This document shows, piece by piece, positions 43,379 to 53,015 of a DNA stretch of 64,000 bases. The notes beneath the pieces are model-generated. The model was not told where the DNA came from. It worked only from the letters and a program-made list of their open reading frames with translations, and searched no databases. Origin of the DNA: Roseivirga sp. 4D4 (lineage in GTDB: Bacteria; Bacteroidota; Bacteroidia; Cytophagales; Cyclobacteriaceae); NCBI RefSeq assembly GCF_001747095.1, contig NZ_MDGP01000001.1:789001-853000 (forward strand), written 5' to 3'. Numbering within the stretch: the stretch's first letter is position 1; each line of letters starts with the position of its first letter. A program made the position numbers and the translations under genes.

Positions 43379-44647
43379 TTATTTTAATTCTTTTTCACAT
43401 TCCTCAATCCGATGTTGAATCGTTTTGGTCTCAAAAGGGCTTTTACTAATAGATAGCGCCTTTTTGAGGTGCTTAATAGCTGGGCGAAAATCTTTCGTTC
43501 GAATGTAAAGGTCAGCCAACCCAGTATGAAAAGGAATATAGTTATGTGGGATCGAATCGCTCAATTGTTCAATCTCTTCTATTCCTTTTTCGGGCCCATA
43601 TATTTCGGACAAGGCGATGGCTCGATTGAGTCTAACCAAAGGTGAGGCATCAACCGTCAGCAGTGTGTCGTACATCTGGAGAATGCCTTGCCAGTTAGTT
43701 TGAGTAAACTCCTTTGCAACACAGTGGTAGGCTGAAATTGTGGCTAGAATATGGTAAATACTGATCTCTTTTGAGCCCTGAATTTTATTGAGGTGGGCCA
43801 GACCTCGATTGATCAATTGTCGGTTCCAAAGCGATCGGTCTTGATCCTCTAAACGGATCATAAGGCCCTGGCTGTCTACTCTTGATTGAAAACGAGCTGC
43901 GTTCAAAAGCATAAGCGCGAGTAGGGCATGTGGTTTTGCAAAGTCTTCGAATAAAGAGTGATTGCAAATTAATTCTACTAGTCTAATGGTCTCCAGACAA
44001 ATATCATAGTTGATTAACTGCTTTCCTTTGGAGGTACTGTAACCTTCGTTGAAGAGAAGGAATATCGTCCTAAGAACAGTCTCAAGTCGTTCATTTAGTC
44101 CATCGGCATTGGGCAGTTCAAAAGTAATCTGCTCTTTTCTCAGGGTACTTCTGGCTCGAACTAGTCGTTTGTTGATGGTTTCATTGTTGGTGAGAAAGGC
44201 GTTGGCAATCTCGCCAATACTTAAGCCACAAAGCGTCTTAAGGATCAGACAGATTTGAGCCTCTTGCGAAATTGAGGGGTCACAACAAGCGAACATCATC
44301 CTCAGTTGATCGTCAGCAATCTGTTCTTCGGAGAAATTTAGTCCTTCAATTAGAGATTCACTTTCGATGCTGCTACGATACCCATCTTCCAACTTAATTC
44401 TTTTAAGCGCATTGACCGATTTATTCTTGGCAACCTTATAGAGCCATGCCGAAGGATCTTCAGGAATTCCATTAAACTCCCACGTGCGGATCGCTTCTAG
44501 GAGCGTGTCTTGAACAATGTCTTCGGCAAGGTTAATCTGATTTAAGCCAAAGTAGGGGGTGATTACCGCAACTATTTTTGCATACTCGAGTCGAAAAAAG
44601 TGTTCGGCTAGTACCTTGCTCTTTTTATCACTCGGCTTTTGGCTCAT
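43379..44647 (-). CDS. ECF42-type RNA polymerase sigma factor (SigJ-like, DUF6596)
   Basis: A 422-residue sigma factor. Region 2 contains NLAEDIVQDTLLEAIRTWEF and DPSAWLYKVAKNKSVNAL; region 4 contains LCGLSIGEIANAFLTNNETINKRLVRARSTLR. The additional 230 residues at the C-terminus form TPR-like helices (AIALSEIYGPEKGIEEIEQL, YIPFHTGLADLYIRTKDFRPA). This layout with an adjacent DGPF protein defines the ECF42 group, which has no anti-sigma factor and may be controlled through its TPR tail. It overlaps the upstream MFS gene by 4 bp, so the unit is M3 peptidase, MFS, sigma, YCII and perhaps SRPBCC. Confidence 0.92.
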   Translation of the reverse strand: MSQKPSDKKSKVLAEHFFRLEYAKIVAVITPYFGLNQINLAEDIVQDTLLEAIRTWEFNGIPEDPSAWLYKVAKNKSVNALKRIKLEDGYRSSIESESLIEGLNFSEEQIADDQLRMMFACCDPSISQEAQICLILKTLCGLSIGEIANAFLTNNETINKRLVRARSTLRKEQITFELPNADGLNERLETVLRTIFLLFNEGYSTSKGKQLINYDICLETIRLVELICNHSLFEDFAKPHALLALMLLNAARFQSRVDSQGLMIRLEDQDRSLWNRQLINRGLAHLNKIQGSKEISIYHILATISAYHCVAKEFTQTNWQGILQMYDTLLTVDASPLVRLNRAIALSEIYGPEKGIEEIEQLSDSIPHNYIPFHTGLADLYIRTKDFRPAIKHLKKALSISKSPFETKTIQHRIEECEKELK

Positions 44648-45810
44648 TCAAGCAGTTTTCTGGTATGGGTTAGCCCGAATATTGGACCGATCAATAGTGT
44701 AAATAGAAGCCACCTGGTTCCTATAATATTTGATAAATACCCAAGTAATTGAATACTGGGAATTGTCAGCAAGAAACCAATACTAACCGCAATAGTCAAG
44801 GCTGTTCCTTTGAATTCAGGCGGTGCTGTGAGTGTATTGAGAGAAGAAAACTGCGCTGAATCTCCGATTACTGCAAATCCCCATACGAGAAATATGGCTA
44901 AAAATAGGGTTTCTGACAGTTCATAAAATAAGGGAGATGTAAGGCACAGGATGCCGGAGAGCATCAAGAAACCAAAGGCGACTTTTGCACTTCCATGTTT
45001 TGTGGACAGAACCCCACCTAACACGCAGCCGACTGAGCCTAAGGCAATGATTAGGAATGTCCAAAGGCTTATGGGGATATCAGCATTGTGCGTCTCATTA
45101 TAGTAGAGCAATATCACAGGTATAAATGCCCATAGCGTATATAATTCCCACATATGACCGAAGTAGCCAAAGGCGGCAGATCTAAAGTCTCTTTTGCGAA
45201 ATACATCGATCATTTTACCCGGCTCAAAACGTGCACCTGTAATTCTATGAGGCCCTTCCCCTACGAAGGCCATCATGGCAACACCCCCAAGTAGAGCTAA
45301 GATGGAGGTGCCTATAAGTACGAATTTCCAAGAGAGGGCTGTACCAAAATGATTCAGTAGGTAGGGGAATGCAGAGCCTAAAACAAGTGCTCCCACAAGG
45401 TAGCCTAGTGCCTTGCCTAGTTTTCCTCCGAACCAATCTGCGGATATTTTCATGCCCACGGGATATATGCCAGCTATGAATATTCCTGTCATGAACCTAA
45501 GTACCAATAGGTTTAAGTAAGTGTTAGGAAGAAACATCAGGAGTAAGTTGAAGGCTGCCCCTAGCAATGAGCAAATCAAAAATACTCGGCTCGGCTTGAA
45601 TCGGTCGGCTATGGAAAAGAAAGCAAAGCCAAAAGTTCCGGTGATAAACCCGAGCATCACAGCCGATGTCACATTGGCCAGACTGCTCTCAGGCAAATCC
45701 CAGGAAACCTGAATTTGAGGTAAGATGGCATTGCCCGCAAACCAAAGTGATGTACCCGCAAATTGGGCAAAGACTATAACGGGCAATATGCGTTTTGGTA
45801 CCTTATTCAA
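44644..45810 (-). CDS. MFS transporter
   Basis: A 388-residue membrane protein with about 12 helices. The conserved MFS loop motif after helix 2 is weak here (FFSIADRFKPSRVFLI), and the middle cytoplasmic loop is short (GEGPHRITGARFEPGKMID). The opening RILPVIVFAQFAGTSLWFAGNAILPQIQ (shown in part as the first helix) is typical of a CynX/NimT-like or nitrate/cyanate-type group, but no substrate can be fixed. It overlaps the M3 peptidase stop and the sigma factor start by 4 bp each, so all three are co-translated. Confidence 0.88.
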   Translation of the reverse strand: MNKVPKRILPVIVFAQFAGTSLWFAGNAILPQIQVSWDLPESSLANVTSAVMLGFITGTFGFAFFSIADRFKPSRVFLICSLLGAAFNLLLMFLPNTYLNLLVLRFMTGIFIAGIYPVGMKISADWFGGKLGKALGYLVGALVLGSAFPYLLNHFGTALSWKFVLIGTSILALLGGVAMMAFVGEGPHRITGARFEPGKMIDVFRKRDFRSAAFGYFGHMWELYTLWAFIPVILLYYNETHNADIPISLWTFLIIALGSVGCVLGGVLSTKHGSAKVAFGFLMLSGILCLTSPLFYELSETLFLAIFLVWGFAVIGDSAQFSSLNTLTAPPEFKGTALTIAVSIGFLLTIPSIQLLGYLSNIIGTRWLLFTLLIGPIFGLTHTRKLLE

Positions 45811-47846
45811 TCCTCCAGGAGTCCAGCTCTTCTTAGTAGCGCTTTGACATCAGGCTCCTGTCCCCTGAATTTTTTGTAGAGTGTCATTGGATGGTCTGAA
45901 CCTCCTTTGGACAAGATGTTGTCTTTGAAAAGATTGGCAATTTCCTTATTAAATATTCCCTTCTCTTTAAAGTATTCAAATGCATCAGCGTCAAGTACTT
46001 CTGCCCATTTGTAACTATAATATCCAGCCGAGTAGCCACCTTGAAAAATATGAGAAAATGCACAACTCATATTGGTATTCGGAATAGGTGGCAAAACGTC
46101 CGTCTGAGACATGATTGATCGTTCGAATTCTGCAACACTTTCTAATGCGGTGTTGTCTTGTCCATGCCAAGCCATGTCTAACATACCAAAGCTTAACTGG
46201 CGCATGGTTTGGTAGCCCTCCATGAAATTGGCACTGTCCTTAATCTTCTGAATTAGATTTTCCGGAATAGCTTCATCAGTCTGATAATGCTTTGCAAAGA
46301 GGTCGAGACATTCTTTCTCATAGCACCAGTTTTCCAAAATCTGTGATGGCAATTCTACAAAATCCCAGAATACACTCGTTCCACTCAAACTTTCATACTG
46401 ACCATCCGCAAGCATACCATGCAGTGCATGTCCAAATTCATGGAAGAGGGTAGTAACCTCGTTGAAAGTCAGCAAGGAAGGTGTACTATTCGTTGGTTTC
46501 GTGAAGTTGCAAACAATGGAGACGAGAGGTCGATGATCGCCCTGGGCGTCTTTGTACTGACCAGCGTAGGAGGTCATCCACGCGCCAGCTCGTTTTCCGG
46601 CTCTTGGAAAGAAGTCGGCATAGAATACTGAGATGTGTTTACCATTAGAATCTTTTACTTCATAGGTCATTACGTCTGGATGGTACTTGTCGATTTGATC
46701 TGTAGCGACAAAGTGTAAATCGAAAAGTCGCTTAGCAGTCTCAAAAACGCCATCAATTACATTCTCCAATTTGAAGTAAGGCTTAAGCATTTCATCATCG
46801 ATCGTATACTTTTCCTTTTTCAATTTTTCAGAGTAATAAGCGAAATCCCAACGTTGAAGTTCTTCTATACCATCTAATTGCTTTGCATAATCGGACACTT
46901 CTTGAACATCTCTTTCAGCTCCTCCTTTTCCGTAATTGCCTATTTCAGAAAGGAAAGACATTACCTTTTCAGGAGACTCTGCCATTCGTTCCTCCAATAC
47001 AAAGTGAGCATGTGTTTTGTAACCTAACAAATTGGCCCTTTCATGTCTGAGTGAAGCGATTTTTTTAACAATCTCCTGATTGTCGAGATCATCTCCTTTG
47101 AAAGCTTTGGAACCCGCGGCTATGCTAAGTTCTTTTCTAAGCGATCTATTAGCAGCATAAGTAACGAAGGGCACATAACTTGGATAATCCAGTGTGAAGA
47201 CCCATTTACCTTCATGCCCTTTCTCTTTGGCCGTTTCAATTGCCTGGTCGATGACGAATTGCGGAAGCCCTTCCAAATCGGCCTTGTCTTCAATGACCAT
47301 TTGGTATTTATTGGTTTCAGCCAGTACATGCTCACCGAAAGTCAATGATAATTGTGCAAGTTCAACGTCAATTTTTCTTAGCTGATCTTTCTGGTCGCCA
47401 TTTAATAGCGCACCGTTTCTTACAAAGCCTTTATACGTTTTTGCCAGGAGGGTCTGTTGTTCTGTATTGAGGACGGAATGGTCAACCGAATCGTGTACTG
47501 CCTTGACTTTATTAAAGAGGCCTTCATTCAAAAGAATGTCATTTGAAAACTCCGTCAATAGTGGAGAAACTTCTTTGGCGATTGCCTGAATTTCATCGTT
47601 GGTTTCCGCGCTGTTGAGGTTGAAGAATATAGAAGAGGCCCTGTCCAGTTGTTTGCCTGACTTTTCTAATGCCTCAATGGTATTATTGAAGTCAGGAATA
47701 TCTTTTCGCACAACGATTTTATCTATTTCGGCTTTCGCGACCTCAATAAGTTGCTCGATGGCAGGTTTAAAATGTTCATTCTTTATTGCCGAAAAAGGTG
47801 GGGTATTGAAAGGTGTTTCGGATTTATCAACAAGTGGGTTATTCAT
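45807..47846 (-). CDS. M3 family metallopeptidase (Dcp/OpdA-like)
   Basis: A 679-residue zinc peptidase, the usual length for Dcp and oligopeptidase A. The zinc motif is FHEFGHALH, with H469, E470 and H473; the third ligand is the Glu in DFVELPSQILENW further on. No signal peptide is visible, so it is likely cytoplasmic. Members cut short peptides or release dipeptides from C-termini. It is the first gene of the operon with the MFS transporter and ECF42 sigma factor, which may mean peptide uptake or stress regulation, but this is only positional. Start ATG 47846. Confidence 0.92.
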   Translation of the reverse strand: MNNPLVDKSETPFNTPPFSAIKNEHFKPAIEQLIEVAKAEIDKIVVRKDIPDFNNTIEALEKSGKQLDRASSIFFNLNSAETNDEIQAIAKEVSPLLTEFSNDILLNEGLFNKVKAVHDSVDHSVLNTEQQTLLAKTYKGFVRNGALLNGDQKDQLRKIDVELAQLSLTFGEHVLAETNKYQMVIEDKADLEGLPQFVIDQAIETAKEKGHEGKWVFTLDYPSYVPFVTYAANRSLRKELSIAAGSKAFKGDDLDNQEIVKKIASLRHERANLLGYKTHAHFVLEERMAESPEKVMSFLSEIGNYGKGGAERDVQEVSDYAKQLDGIEELQRWDFAYYSEKLKKEKYTIDDEMLKPYFKLENVIDGVFETAKRLFDLHFVATDQIDKYHPDVMTYEVKDSNGKHISVFYADFFPRAGKRAGAWMTSYAGQYKDAQGDHRPLVSIVCNFTKPTNSTPSLLTFNEVTTLFHEFGHALHGMLADGQYESLSGTSVFWDFVELPSQILENWCYEKECLDLFAKHYQTDEAIPENLIQKIKDSANFMEGYQTMRQLSFGMLDMAWHGQDNTALESVAEFERSIMSQTDVLPPIPNTNMSCAFSHIFQGGYSAGYYSYKWAEVLDADAFEYFKEKGIFNKEIANLFKDNILSKGGSDHPMTLYKKFRGQEPDVKALLRRAGLLED

Positions 47847-48226
47847 AGACTAATTTATTCGATGCAATTATAAACAACATTGTAGCCAGTTGTTGTTCCA
47901 AGGCAGAAAGATATACCAAATAATTAGCCAGAAGGCTTTTAGGATAGAGCGTCTTCTTTAATTCGAAGTTTTTCTCACCCTATTTTTTTATTAAAAAGAT
48001 GCTATTTCAGGAAGGGTATTTACTATTAAAAGGTTATTAACCAACAGAGAAGGGTTGTGCAGTTGTAAGGAGATTGGTTGATAATCTGGTAGTTATGCGG
48101 TTTTATGAGTACTTTAGTCTAACAATTCGTACGCAAACACTAGACCTGTCGTTTTGCAAATAGCTGTCCTGTAGGATCAGCCAAACTTCCTTTACTAGAA
48201 TTCACCTAAATATTACTCAATTACTA
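47847..48226. other. 380-bp intergenic region before the large T9SS cargo gene
   Basis: AT-rich divergent region between the M3 peptidase (minus) and the cargo gene (plus). I see no tRNA, no hairpin with a T-run, no open reading frame with family features, and no TAnnTTTG box at a useful distance from either start. Confidence 0.4.
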
Positions 48227-51200
48227 GTGAGAATTGGTCTAGTATACATATTGATATTACTGTCTTTGCGAGTAACTGCACAGACAACCTTTACCAGCAC
48301 TGGTGGTGGTGGGAATTGGGATGATGGAACTACCTGGGATCAGGGTGGTTCAACACCTGGCTCCTCAGATAATGTCGTGATAGCCACAGGTGATGTGGTA
48401 ACGATGGCCAATACTGGCACAAGAAATATCACAAATCTTACACTTCAGGGTTCTGGTAACCTTAACTGGACTGCAAATCGAAGGTTAAATGTTAGTGGAG
48501 ACCTCACCATGTCAGGCACTTCTAGCCTTACCGGCACCAACAATAATCATAGAATTGACGTTACAGGGAACTTTGATATTCCATCTGGTACCGCCACAAT
48601 CGGTGGAGTCAGATTTACTGATTCAGGTACCACGACAATTGATGGTACCTTATCATTTACAAGCGCTACAGGAACTAAAACCTTTACCAATATTACCGTT
48701 AACTCAGGAGGAACTTGGGACAATGGTAATGTCACAGAGGTATTCAACATAGACGGAAGTATTGTTCATAATGGGGATACTTGGAATGGTTGTTCAAACA
48801 CTACTGGTTGTCGCTATACCTTCCGAACCAATGGTTCAACCATAAGCGGTTCGGATACAGTTTATATTACTGATATCCGCGTTAATAATGGTGTTACGCT
48901 GACCAACAACGGCTTACTAGTGGTAACCGATAACATTGATGGTGCAGCGGCACCTATTACAGGAGTTTTTGTCAATGGTGCCACAGGAGTGTTAAATCTC
49001 AGAGACAATGGAGCTTATAGTGAATTGACTTTTACTTTAAACACAGTTGGCAATACTGTTATTTATGACGGTACAGGCAATGAGAATATCACGTTGGGCC
49101 CTTTCTATGACCTAGAAATAAATAAACCTAATTCCACTACTCGAGTGGATGTTAACGGTGCGAACGTAACGGTTAACAATAACCTAACCCTTACACGAGG
49201 AAGGATGAGGCTTCAGTCTGCAAATACCTTGGCTGTGACAGGAAACGTAACAATTACAGCGGACAGTGAATTGGAGCCCAATAATACCGGTGCTGTGGCT
49301 AACTTCAGTGGAGACATAATAATGACAGGAGGCCTCTACGATCATAATAATGGTGACGTCAACATTACAGATGATTTCTTGATCTCCGGAGGCACAGTAA
49401 CCTTCACAGGAACCTCCACGCTCGATGCTGATCAGATTACGATAGAAAATGCAACAATGACTTTGTCAGGAGGTACGGTTACAGCAACCAATGCCAGTGC
49501 CGATGGAATTACCTTGAATACGGCTGGGGTTTTGATACATAATGCAGCAACCTTGAATGTTACGAATGACTTAAATATTGCTAATGCGACAGCAGAGTAT
49601 TCTCCAAATAATGTGCTGGCTGTGGCAAATATTAGTGGCGATCTCTTAATGTCAGCTGGTCTTTACGATCACAATAATGGAGATGTTAATATTACTGGCG
49701 ACATGACCTTTACCGGTGGGACTATGACTTTAAACGAGACCACCAGTCCTTCGACAGTAGACGCCACCGATATGACCGTCACCTCTGCGACCGTTACACT
49801 TCCCGAAGGCACTTTAACATTATCTAACCCAAGTGGAGGTTTAACTATTAACTCGGGCTCAATCGTTACCGTGACCACAACGAGCACATTAGAAGTAACC
49901 AATGATGTCACCATTAGTGGGGGAGAACTGACCTCCAACGCTACTGGAGCAACAACTAATGTTGGGGGTGACATAGCCATTAGCTCTGGAGAGTACGATC
50001 ACAATAATGGAGATGTCAATGTGACTGGTGATATTACCATTTCTGGCACTGGCCTTATGAATATGGGTGGTGAAACCAGCACAGTCGATGCTACAGATTT
50101 AATCATTTCTGCAGGCACAGCAAATCTCGCAGATGGGACCCTTACGCTTTCAAATGTTGCTGGAGGGATGACTATTAGTGGAGGTATTGTCAATATCAAT
50201 GGTGATCACCTTTTGGCAGTCACTAATGACATTGCTATTTCTGGCACTGGAGAATTTCAGCCAAATAATAGCGAGGCCGTTATCAATGTTGGTGCAGATC
50301 TTACCATGTCTAGTGGCACTTTCGATCATAATGATGGTGATTTAAATATCACAGGTGACATAATAATCACAGGAGGCACCATGACAATGAACGAGGCAAC
50401 AACTCCAGTAAACCCCTCTACAATTGACGCTACAGATATGTCTATCGCTACTGGTTCAGTGACACTGTCAGAAGGAACATTGACCCTTTCAAATGCCAGT
50501 GGAGGATTAACCATTTCTAGTGGTTCACTCTTGAAGAATAATGCAGCGAATACCCTATCAATTGCAGGCGATTATGACATTAGTGGAGGGACAAATGATA
50601 TCAATTCGGGTACACTCAGCTTTGTGAATATGGATATTACTGGGGGAGGCACGATCAATGTGGCCAGTCCTATAATAACCTCAACGGGAACAATAACTGT
50701 AGATAATGGAACTTATACCAATGATGGTAACGGAGGCACTTATTCGTATAATAACATCACTGTGAATGCAAATGGTACATGGAATACAACAGCGGCCTAT
50801 GACCCAACCATTAATGGTAACCTTGAGAACAACGGAACCTTCACAGGCTGCAGCACAGCCACGGGTTGTGTTTATACCCTCACGAGTACTTCCGGAACCA
50901 TCTCTGGTACTGGAGCTATGAATACTATGTCAGACTTCCTTTTGAATGACGGAGCCAGTTATACCAATACCAATACAGGTGGACTAGATATCACAGACAG
51001 GCTGGCGACCAGCTCGGGTACAGGCACTTTTGTGAATGGTCTGAATGGTGTAATGTCATATGGCGGAACAACTGGGAATTTTTCAATTACGAACTTCACG
51101 GCATCGGCTAACCCTAATACAGTAACCTACAATAGAACCACTAGCAATCAATTGATAGAGCCTACAACAGATGGCTTTTACCATAACCTCACCATCGATA

Positions 51201-52393
51201 AAGCAGATGGAGTAGATGCAACAACCAATGCTGTGTTCACTATCAATGGTGTGCTTACGCTAACCGCAGGTGACCTGATTATGGGGAACCAAAACCTAAT
51301 TATGGCGGATGGTGCCATTATATCAGGAGGAGGTTCAACCAGCTATATACAAGATTCTGGAACCGGTGTGTTGAGACAACTTTATAGTGCAGCAGGAGCT
51401 ACTTTAAGCTTTCCTATTGGTGATGTGGATGATTATTCACCCATTAACTCGTTCACGATCACTTCAGCAACCTTTGGAGCTAGTCCTTTCTTAGATTTCT
51501 CCATCACAGATGCAGATCATCCGAATAGAGATACAGATAACACTGGAGCGGGGGGTGACGATGATGGCACTGCTGCGGTGGCATACATTAGCAGGTATTG
51601 GACCGTATCTTCAAGTGATATTTCAAGCCCTAGGTTCGATGCGACTTACACTTATGTAGATGCAGATGTTACCGGCACGGAGGCTAATATGGTGGGGACC
51701 ATATACCGAACCCCTCCAGGAGAAGCATTCTTAGATTGGCATGTGGGGGGAACAGTGAACCCGCTTTCAAATACGGTCTCAATATCAAATATAGATGCCT
51801 TTGGTGATCTATATGCTATGGATAATACCACGAATAGGTTACCAATAGTTTTAGTCAGTTTTGAAGTTCAGGCTACTGAATCCACTATTGACTTAGAGTG
51901 GGTAACGGCCTCAGAAGAGAACAATGATTTTTATACGATTGAACGATCCATCGATGGTCTGAATTTCACTCCAATTGAAATTATAGGTGGTGCTGGAAAC
52001 TCAGAACAACTGATCACTTATCGAACAACTGATCATTCGCCATTGTCAGGTCGATCGTTTTATCGATTGAAGCAAACCGATTTTAACGGTCAGTTCGAGT
52101 ATTCTGAGATTCGGTCGGTTTTCTTTCAGGGAAGTGAATCAGCTTTTGATTTTGTAGTATATCCTAATCCTGTGTCTAGCGGACAGGAGTTGAGATTGAA
52201 GTTTACCGAAAGAACTCCCACCGATTTCCTTCAGGTATTAATCTTTGATGCTTCTGGAAAGGCCAGGAGAACTAACTACGTACGGACTGGAAATGAACTG
52301 GTAATAGACAAGCAGAATATGCCAAAAGGGTTGTACTTAATACACGTGTCTGACGGTAATAAAAAGGTAAGTAAGAAGCTAATTGTTAATTAA
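48227..52393 (+). CDS. Large T9SS cargo protein with internal tandem repeats and type A sorting domain
   Basis: A 1388-residue secreted protein from GTG 48227. Signal peptide MRIGLVYILILLSLRVTAQ. The body (about 20-1150) is rich in T, G, N, S and V with repeated short beta-strand units such as GGTVTVTNASG-like runs and fits a long parallel beta-helix. Residues 333-775 form four tandem repeats of about 109 residues, each with YDHNNGDVN or a close variant. Near residue 1210 a fibronectin-like VSFEVQATESTIDLEWVTASEENNDFYTIERS segment follows, and the C-terminus (1310-1388) is the T9SS type A sorting domain, YPNPVSSGQELRLKF to GLYLIHVSDGNKKVSKK. It would be exported and anchored or released by the T9SS, perhaps as an adhesin. 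No catalytic domain is seen. Confidence 0.85.
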   Translation: MRIGLVYILILLSLRVTAQTTFTSTGGGGNWDDGTTWDQGGSTPGSSDNVVIATGDVVTMANTGTRNITNLTLQGSGNLNWTANRRLNVSGDLTMSGTSSLTGTNNNHRIDVTGNFDIPSGTATIGGVRFTDSGTTTIDGTLSFTSATGTKTFTNITVNSGGTWDNGNVTEVFNIDGSIVHNGDTWNGCSNTTGCRYTFRTNGSTISGSDTVYITDIRVNNGVTLTNNGLLVVTDNIDGAAAPITGVFVNGATGVLNLRDNGAYSELTFTLNTVGNTVIYDGTGNENITLGPFYDLEINKPNSTTRVDVNGANVTVNNNLTLTRGRMRLQSANTLAVTGNVTITADSELEPNNTGAVANFSGDIIMTGGLYDHNNGDVNITDDFLISGGTVTFTGTSTLDADQITIENATMTLSGGTVTATNASADGITLNTAGVLIHNAATLNVTNDLNIANATAEYSPNNVLAVANISGDLLMSAGLYDHNNGDVNITGDMTFTGGTMTLNETTSPSTVDATDMTVTSATVTLPEGTLTLSNPSGGLTINSGSIVTVTTTSTLEVTNDVTISGGELTSNATGATTNVGGDIAISSGEYDHNNGDVNVTGDITISGTGLMNMGGETSTVDATDLIISAGTANLADGTLTLSNVAGGMTISGGIVNINGDHLLAVTNDIAISGTGEFQPNNSEAVINVGADLTMSSGTFDHNDGDLNITGDIIITGGTMTMNEATTPVNPSTIDATDMSIATGSVTLSEGTLTLSNASGGLTISSGSLLKNNAANTLSIAGDYDISGGTNDINSGTLSFVNMDITGGGTINVASPIITSTGTITVDNGTYTNDGNGGTYSYNNITVNANGTWNTTAAYDPTINGNLENNGTFTGCSTATGCVYTLTSTSGTISGTGAMNTMSDFLLNDGASYTNTNTGGLDITDRLATSSGTGTFVNGLNGVMSYGGTTGNFSITNFTASANPNTVTYNRTTSNQLIEPTTDGFYHNLTIDKADGVDATTNAVFTINGVLTLTAGDLIMGNQNLIMADGAIISGGGSTSYIQDSGTGVLRQLYSAAGATLSFPIGDVDDYSPINSFTITSATFGASPFLDFSITDADHPNRDTDNTGAGGDDDGTAAVAYISRYWTVSSSDISSPRFDATYTYVDADVTGTEANMVGTIYRTPPGEAFLDWHVGGTVNPLSNTVSISNIDAFGDLYAMDNTTNRLPIVLVSFEVQATESTIDLEWVTASEENNDFYTIERSIDGLNFTPIEIIGGAGNSEQLITYRTTDHSPLSGRSFYRLKQTDFNGQFEYSEIRSVFFQGSESAFDFVVYPNPVSSGQELRLKFTERTPTDFLQVLIFDASGKARRTNYVRTGNELVIDKQNMPKGLYLIHVSDGNKKVSKKLIVN
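49223..50551 (+). repeat. Four tandem direct repeats within the T9SS cargo gene
   Basis: Repeat units of about 327-336 bases start near 49223, 49552, 49888 and 50213, with a partial fifth near 50552. The internal landmark coding for (Y/F)DHN(N/D)GD starts at 49337, 49664, 49994 and 50321, giving steps of 327, 330 and 327 bases. Copies differ at many positions, so duplication is not very recent. Confidence 0.8.
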
Positions 52394-52932
52394 TTAGCAA
52401 AGTCTGAATTACAGGTCGCAATAGACTTTACACCATCCAAATAGGCTTGATTACCTGAAGTATTGATTCCGATATTAACAGCTCCTAAGATTTCATTTTC
52501 AAGTGGCCCTGAATCTTCAAAGTGGATTTTGATACTTCCATCAAAGTTGAGGAAGTTGGTATAGTTAAGCGTAGTATTGTCATCAAGTGCATCTAGTAGA
52601 GTAACACTTCTTCCAATACCGTTCTCTTCTGTAAGCCTTTCAAGTAGCAAAACAACATCTCCATCGTCATCTAAGCTACCAAGGTGAAGGTGCACAGGAT
52701 GATCAGCATTGTTTAAAACATTATTCAAGCTGATCTCTAACTGAGCTTGGCCATTACTTCGTTCTCTTATGAGAATTGTTCCTGTGGTTGTGTTCCCTTG
52801 AACAGTACCAGGAATCATTTCCATTCTCACCTCATTGCCAGTAAATTCAGATGACGAGTCATCATCGTTACCACAAGAAAAAGTGATCATTAAGGTCAGA
52901 ACTAGAGATAATGAAAGTGACAGCTTTTTCAT
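52390..52932 (-). CDS. CHRD-like domain lipoprotein
   Basis: A 180-residue lipoprotein. Signal peptide with lipobox MITFSC (Cys20) followed by acidic GNDDDSSSE, typical of surface-exported lipoproteins in Bacteroidota. The mature part has ISLNNVLNNADHPVHLHLG and VLLLERLTEENG, resembling CHRD domains, which carry H-rich HxHxG motifs. Function is unknown; such domains occur in extracellular proteins. The stop shares TTAA with the stop of the convergent cargo gene. Confidence 0.75.
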   Translation of the reverse strand: MKKLSLSLSLVLTLMITFSCGNDDDSSSEFTGNEVRMEMIPGTVQGNTTTGTILIRERSNGQAQLEISLNNVLNNADHPVHLHLGSLDDDGDVVLLLERLTEENGIGRSVTLLDALDDNTTLNYTNFLNFDGSIKIHFEDSGPLENEILGAVNIGINTSGNQAYLDGVKSIATCNSDFAN

Positions 52933-53015
52933 TTGACTAAGTTTACAAATATGAAACGATAATTCTAACCATTTGGTGCACTTTAAACACCTAAAAAGAT
53001 TTCAATGTTTCGAAA

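Noticed and set aside
48547..50514. Minus-strand open frames inside the T9SS cargo gene
   Set aside because: They are antisense shadows of repetitive T/V/G-rich coding sequence, with no family features or start signals.
49223..50551. CRISPR-like repeat array
   Set aside because: The period is about 330 bases, lies within one frame and codes for beta-rich protein repeats.
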